Source: Alectryocaccomicrobium faecavium (lineage in GTDB: Bacteria; Bacillota; Clostridia; Christensenellales; Aristaeellaceae). From it: a DNA stretch of 9,093 nucleotides. Below, piece after piece: positions 6,613 through 9,093 of this stretch (position 1 is its first letter; every line of letters begins with the position of its first letter). Where the stretch lies: positions 1 to 9,093 of the forward strand of contig DVOT01000141.1 of NCBI GenBank assembly GCA_018713425.1. The letters run 5' to 3'. A model generated the notes under the pieces. It did not search any database, was not told the DNA's origin, and worked only from the letters and a program-made list of their open reading frames with translations. The position numbers and the translations under genes were made by a program.

Positions 6613-7127
6613 TCGCGCTCATCACGGGCGGGAGCGGCTGCGGCAAGAGCGTGTACGCCGAGCAACTGGGCGCGCGGCTCATGGGAACGGCGCGCTGCTA
6701 TATCGCCACCATGCGGGTGTGCGATGAAGAGGCGGAAAACCGCGTGCGGCGGCACCGGGCGCAGCGGGCGGGGGCGGGCTATGCCACCATCGAATGCCCG
6801 CTGGATCTGGCCTCGGCGCGGGTCGCGCCCGGTTCGGTGGTGTTGCTGGAGGATGTGCCCAACATCCTAGCCAACGAGATGTTCGAGCCCGGCGGGGACT
6901 TTGAGCGCATCCGGCCCGCGCTGGAAAGCTGGATGGAGACCTGCGCGCACCTGCTGATCGTGACCAACGACGTGTTCTCCGATGGCGTGCGCTATGACGC
7001 GCTGACGATGGAATACATGCGCCGCCTGGCGGAGCTCAACGCGTGGATCGCCGCGCGGGCCGATAGCGTGACGGAACTGGTGTTTTCCCTGCCCGTGGCC
7101 ATAAAGGGGGCTTTGCCATGCGCCTGA
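6609..7127 (+). CDS. cobU: Adenosylcobinamide kinase / adenosylcobinamide-phosphate guanylyltransferase (CobU), variant C-terminus
   Basis: CobU phosphorylates adenosylcobinamide and then transfers GMP from GTP, giving adenosylcobinamide-GDP for CobS. The 172-aa protein has an intact Walker A loop, GGSGCGKS (7-14), then YIAT and the segment RVRRHRAQR, whose His49 corresponds to the guanylylated His46 of Salmonella CobU. LLEDVPNILANEMF (79-92) is typical of the family. Where most CobU proteins have NEVGxGIVP, this one has NDVFSDGVRYD (120-130), so that loop is replaced. The end of the fold (LNAWIAARAD, LPVAIKG) is kept. AGGAGG (6596-6601) stands 7 nt before ATG6609. The start overlaps the cobT stop and the end overlaps cobS by 10 bp, which indicates coupled translation. 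The protein is cytosolic. A second, complementary CobU-like gene lies two positions downstream. Confidence 0.92.
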   Translation: MIALITGGSGCGKSVYAEQLGARLMGTARCYIATMRVCDEEAENRVRRHRAQRAGAGYATIECPLDLASARVAPGSVVLLEDVPNILANEMFEPGGDFERIRPALESWMETCAHLLIVTNDVFSDGVRYDALTMEYMRRLAELNAWIAARADSVTELVFSLPVAIKGALPCA

Positions 7128-7882
7128 TGCGCGCGATTGCCATCGCGTTTTCCACGTATTCGCGCATTCCCATGCCGCGCGTGGACTGGTCGGAAGAAAA
7201 CCAGCGCTATAGCATGTGCTTTTTCCCGCTCGTTGGGTTGGCGGTGGGCCTGGCGCTGTGGCTATGGCTGTGGCTGTGCGATTTGTGGGCGCTGGGCGCG
7301 TTTGCGCGCGGCGCGCTCGGCGCGGCCCTTCCGCTGCTGGTGAGCGGCGGCATTCACATGGACGGTTTTATGGACACGCTGGACGCCATGGCTTCCTGGC
7401 AACCGCGGGAAAAGCGGCTGGAGATCCTCAAGGACGTGCACACCGGCGCGTTCGCGGTGATGGGCTGCGGCGCGTATCTGTTGGCGATGGCGGGGATTTT
7501 GAGCGAGGCGCGCGCCGGTCAGGGGCTGGCCATCGCCGCTTGCTTTGTGCTTTCCCGCGCGCTCAGCGCGCTGGCGCTGGTGTGGTTTCCCAAGGCGCGC
7601 AAGGGCGGCATGCTGGCGGGCTTTGCCCGCACGGCAAAGGAAAAGGCCGTCACGGGCGCGTGTTGCGCCTATCTCGCGCTGTGCGCCGCGGCCTTTCTCT
7701 GCGCGCAGCCGTTGTCCGGCGCGCTGGCGCTGGCCGCGGCGGGACTGTGCGCGGCGTATTATTTCTTTTTCAGCCGCAAGTATTTTGGCGGCACCACGGG
7801 CGATATCGCCGGCTGGTTTTTGCAAATTTCGGAACTGGTCACGCTGGCCGTGACTGTGCTGATCGGGGGAAGATTGCTATGA
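7118..7882 (+). CDS. cobS: Adenosylcobinamide-GDP ribazoletransferase (cobalamin synthase, CobS)
   Basis: CobS is an integral membrane enzyme that joins adenosylcobinamide-GDP to alpha-ribazole (or its phosphate) to complete the cobamide. The 254-aa length is normal for the family. The start contains FSTYSRIPMP (11-20), a hallmark of the Firmicute type, and CFFPLVG. The Asp-rich active-site segment GGIHMDGFMDTLDA (77-90) carries D82, D86 and D89, thought to bind Mg and the substrate pyrophosphate, followed by KDVHTGAFAVMG (105-116). Several hydrophobic stretches (about 35-58, 64-78, 110-127, 130-150, 170-205 and the C-terminal end) fit a multi-pass membrane protein. ATG7118 has AAGGGGG (7104-7110) upstream; an in-frame ATG at 7127, immediately at the cobU stop, is an alternative that removes three residues. 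It overlaps the next gene by 4 bp. Confidence 0.94.
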   Translation: MRLMRAIAIAFSTYSRIPMPRVDWSEENQRYSMCFFPLVGLAVGLALWLWLWLCDLWALGAFARGALGAALPLLVSGGIHMDGFMDTLDAMASWQPREKRLEILKDVHTGAFAVMGCGAYLLAMAGILSEARAGQGLAIAACFVLSRALSALALVWFPKARKGGMLAGFARTAKEKAVTGACCAYLALCAAAFLCAQPLSGALALAAAGLCAAYYFFFSRKYFGGTTGDIAGWFLQISELVTLAVTVLIGGRLL

Positions 7883-8205
7883 AGCTCTATGTGGGCGGCG
7901 CGTTCCAGGGGCAGGAAGAACTGGCGCGGCGGGAGAATCCGGGCGCGGAGATCTGGCCGGATTTCCATGAAACCGTGCGCGCGGCCATGGCGCGCGGCGA
8001 GGAACCGGGCGCGTTTGCCCGGGGGATCTGCGCCTCGCACGCGGACGCCGTGATCGTGGCGAACGAGGTGGGCGCGGGCATCGTGCCCATTGACCCGGGG
8101 GAGCGCGCGTATCGCGAGGGCGTGGGGCGCGCGCTGTGCGCCATTGCGCAAAATAGCGAAAGCGTGACGCGCGCGGTGTGCGGCATCGGGGTGCGGCTCA
8201 AATGA
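7879..8205 (+). CDS. Short CobU-like protein with a degenerate P-loop
   Basis: The 108-aa product resembles CobU but is much shorter than the usual 170-190 aa. The first strand and loop, LYVGGAFQGQEELA (3-16), look like a CobU P-loop in which the essential GKS has become GQE, so nucleotide binding by this loop should be lost. The second half is well preserved: VIVANEVGAGIVPID (58-72), ERAYREGVGRALCAIAQ (75-91) and CGIGVRLK (101-108), matching the C-terminal region of Salmonella CobU (NEVGMGIVP, SGIGVKIK). The central part with the guanylylated histidine is absent. The gene is therefore complementary to the upstream cobU, which keeps the P-loop but lacks NEVGxGIVP. It overlaps cobS and cobC by 4 bp each (ATGA junctions), so it is translated with them and is unlikely to be mere debris. 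GGGGGA (7865-7870) serves as ribosome binding site. Homology is clear; activity is unknown. It may be a partner subunit or a regulatory or binding protein. Confidence 0.8.
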   Translation: MKLYVGGAFQGQEELARRENPGAEIWPDFHETVRAAMARGEEPGAFARGICASHADAVIVANEVGAGIVPIDPGERAYREGVGRALCAIAQNSESVTRAVCGIGVRLK

Positions 8206-8762
8206 AATGTGTGCTGATCCGGCATGGCAAAACCGCGGGCAATCTGGCGGGGCGCTACATTGGCTGCCGCACGGATGAACCGCTGTGCCCCGAGGGCATC
8301 GCGCAGCTGCGCGAGGGACGCTATCCCGCGGTGGAGCGGGTGTTCGCCAGCCCCCTGCGCCGCTGCCGGGAAACCGCGCGCCTTCTCTATCCCGCCATGG
8401 AGATGGAGATTGTGGAGGATTTCCGCGAGTGCGATTTCGGCGCGTTCGAGGGGCTTTCCTATGCCGATCTGAACGGCCGGGCGGATTACCAGGCGTGGCT
8501 GGACTCCGGCGGGGAAGCGCCCTTCCCCGGCGGGGAGAGCAAGGCGGAGTTCTCGCGCCGCTGCGTGCGCGCGTTTGCGGCATGCGTCGCGCGTGCGGGC
8601 GTTTCGTCCGCCGCTTTCGTGGTGCATGGAGGCACGATCATGGCCATTTTGGAAAAGTACGCCCGGCCTCCGGGAACGTATTACGATTTTCAGGTGGGAA
8701 ATGGGCAGGGCTATGCGCTCGATCTCCCCGAGGGGCGCTATCGCAAATTGAACGGCAGATGA
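8202..8762 (+). CDS. cobC: Alpha-ribazole phosphatase, histidine phosphatase family (CobC-type)
   Basis: This enzyme would remove the 5'-phosphate from alpha-ribazole phosphate (or from adenosylcobalamin phosphate), a late step of nucleotide-loop assembly. The 186-aa protein has the histidine phosphatase (phosphoglycerate-mutase-like) core: RHGKT (7-11) with nucleophile His8, SPLRRCRETA (50-59) with Arg54, ECDFGAFEGL (76-85) with the acid Glu76, and VVHGGTIMAIL (140-150) with the second catalytic His142. ATG8202 overlaps the stop of the preceding gene (ATGA) and only a weak G-rich binding site precedes it, so translation probably depends on coupling. An in-frame start slightly upstream would add eight unrelated residues. 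The fold is certain. The phosphatase substrate is inferred from the operon, since related enzymes act on other phosphates. It is the last gene before a strong terminator. Confidence 0.9.
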   Translation: MKCVLIRHGKTAGNLAGRYIGCRTDEPLCPEGIAQLREGRYPAVERVFASPLRRCRETARLLYPAMEMEIVEDFRECDFGAFEGLSYADLNGRADYQAWLDSGGEAPFPGGESKAEFSRRCVRAFAACVARAGVSSAAFVVHGGTIMAILEKYARPPGTYYDFQVGNGQGYALDLPEGRYRKLNGR

Positions 8763-8765
8763 ATC

Positions 8766-8809
8766 AAGGCATCCAAATTGCGGGTTCGCCAGCAATTTGG
8801 GTGCCTTTT
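8766..8809 (+). terminator. Intrinsic terminator of the cobalamin operon
   Basis: AAGGCATCCAAATTGC (8766-8781) pairs with GCAATTTGGGTGCCTT (8792-8807) over 16 bp with a single U-G wobble and a 10-nt loop. The run TTTT (8806-8809) overlaps the stem end. It begins 4 bp after the cobC stop. The long stem leaves little doubt that it ends the operon, although the T-run is short. On the minus strand the stem is preceded by AAAA and followed by GATTC, so it is mainly a plus-strand signal. Confidence 0.85.
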
Positions 8810-8810
8810 G

Positions 8811-8998
8811 TCGCGGGGATTTCTGCCGGTTGGCTTGGCAATTCTTCCGTCACGGTTTGCGCCGTGCCATCACTTTCCCTTCCCTTTGTAATATTGTGCG
8901 TAAAGATTGGGGTTTGCGGGTAGAGATTTATCTCCAAACGTGATAAGATATTCCCATCAAATCAAACGGGGAAATTCCCGTCACGAGGAGGAATCGCA
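8811..8998 (+). promoter_or_regulatory. Intergenic region with small inverted repeats before the right-edge gene
   Basis: No gene is visible between the terminator and ATG8999. The DNA is less GC-rich than the flanks by eye. It contains CACGG/CCGTG (8851-8866), a compound inverted repeat GTTTG/CAAAC (8912-8939) enclosing GAGAT-TT-ATCTC (8923-8934), and ACGGG/CCCGT (8966-8981) just ahead of the ribosome binding site AGGAGG (8986-8991). These could be operators or leader hairpins. A promoter must lie here because of the upstream terminator. TAAGAT (8944-8949) is a possible -10 box, but no properly spaced -35 box is found, so I do not place it. Confidence 0.4.
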
Positions 8999-9093
8999 AT
9001 GCCCAATCGGATTTTGCACGAAAGCATCAAGTACTGCCCCAAGATGGAGCAACTCAATTGGTTTGAGGAGGTGGTCTACCACCGCCTGACCGT
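8999..9093 (+). CDS. N-terminal fragment of a gene, possibly phage replisome-organizer / DnaD-like
   Basis: Only 31 complete codons are in the window before its end cuts the gene. ATG8999 is preceded by a perfect AGGAGG (8986-8991) at 7 nt, so the start is well supported. The peptide begins MPNRILHESIKYCPKMEQLN and continues WFEEVVYHRLTV. This resembles the opening MPNRI-x-ESI followed by a short linker and an F-x-E-x-x-x-x-RL helix that I know from DnaD-like or phage replisome-organizer N-terminal domains in Firmicutes. Those proteins act in loading the replication machinery and often lie in prophages or integrative elements. The resemblance covers about 30 residues and rests on memory, so the function is tentative; that a gene starts here is much more certain. 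Confidence 0.72.
   Translation, partial: MPNRILHESIKYCPKMEQLNWFEEVVYHRLT

Noticed and set aside
7216..7878. Long upstream extension of the short CobU-like frame through cobS
   Set aside because: This part is out of frame with the clearly recognisable CobS sequence and is not CobU-like. The CobU-like similarity begins only at ATG7879, which also forms an ATGA junction with cobS.
7879..8205. Treating the short CobU-like gene as a pseudogene
   Set aside because: It has a binding site, precise ATGA overlaps on both sides, no internal stop and a well-kept C-terminal motif set, so selection seems to maintain it. I keep it as a gene.
8905..8955. Promoter for the right-edge gene
   Set aside because: TAAGAT (8944-8949) is a fair -10 box, but no -35 sequence stands 16-18 bp upstream; TTTGCG and TTGGGG are at wrong distances. 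A promoter must exist but cannot be placed.
1..9093. tRNA, rRNA, CRISPR arrays and insertion sequences
   Set aside because: I found no cloverleaf-like segment, no rRNA-like sequence, no regularly spaced direct repeats and no transposase-like protein in the window.

Overview
The window looks like chromosomal DNA of a GC-rich, strictly or mainly anaerobic Firmicute (Clostridia-like). This is inferred from strong AGGAGG-type ribosome binding sites, a textbook sigma-A promoter, a Clostridia-style cobalamin salvage operon that includes a Cys-rich small domain, and a right-edge gene beginning MPNRILHESI. No ribosomal gene or other phylogenetic marker is present, so the taxon is a guess. All recognised genes are on the + strand.

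Layout. (1) 1-558: no convincing gene. 60-320 is densely packed with inverted repeats. A further GC-rich hairpin (357-388) and a hairpin followed by six T (443-477) lie ahead of the first gene. (2) 559-5119: two tandem, clearly paralogous family GH31 glycoside hydrolases, 755 and 748 aa, 46 bp apart. Neither has a visible signal peptide, so both are probably cytoplasmic. Their nucleophile and acid/base aspartates can be placed, but the residues after the nucleophile (LDGAN) differ from familiar alpha-glucosidase and alpha-xylosidase signatures. (3) 5134-8809: a cobalamin nucleotide-loop-assembly operon with its own promoter (TTGACA-17-TATACT), a structured leader of about 80 nt, five tightly overlapping genes and a strong intrinsic terminator. 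The order is [Cys-rich domain]-cobT, cobU, cobS, a short cobU-like gene, and cobC. (4) 8811-9093: an intergenic region with small inverted repeats, then the first 31 codons of a gene that resembles the start of phage replisome-organizer / DnaD-like proteins.

How the genes work together. CobU phosphorylates adenosylcobinamide and transfers GMP to it. CobT activates a lower-ligand base as its alpha-ribotide. CobS joins the two halves, and CobC removes the phosphate from the alpha-ribazole moiety. No corrin-ring or base-synthesis gene is in the window, so the operon fits salvage or the last steps of B12 synthesis.

Most notable points. First, the operon carries two complementary partial CobU proteins: one keeps the P-loop but has lost the NEVGxGIVP segment, the other keeps NEVGAGIVP but has a ruined P-loop. 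Second, an eight-cysteine domain is fused to CobT, with an in-frame internal start and ribosome binding site exactly at the domain border. Third, a leader hairpin could be swapped for one that covers the cobT ribosome binding site.
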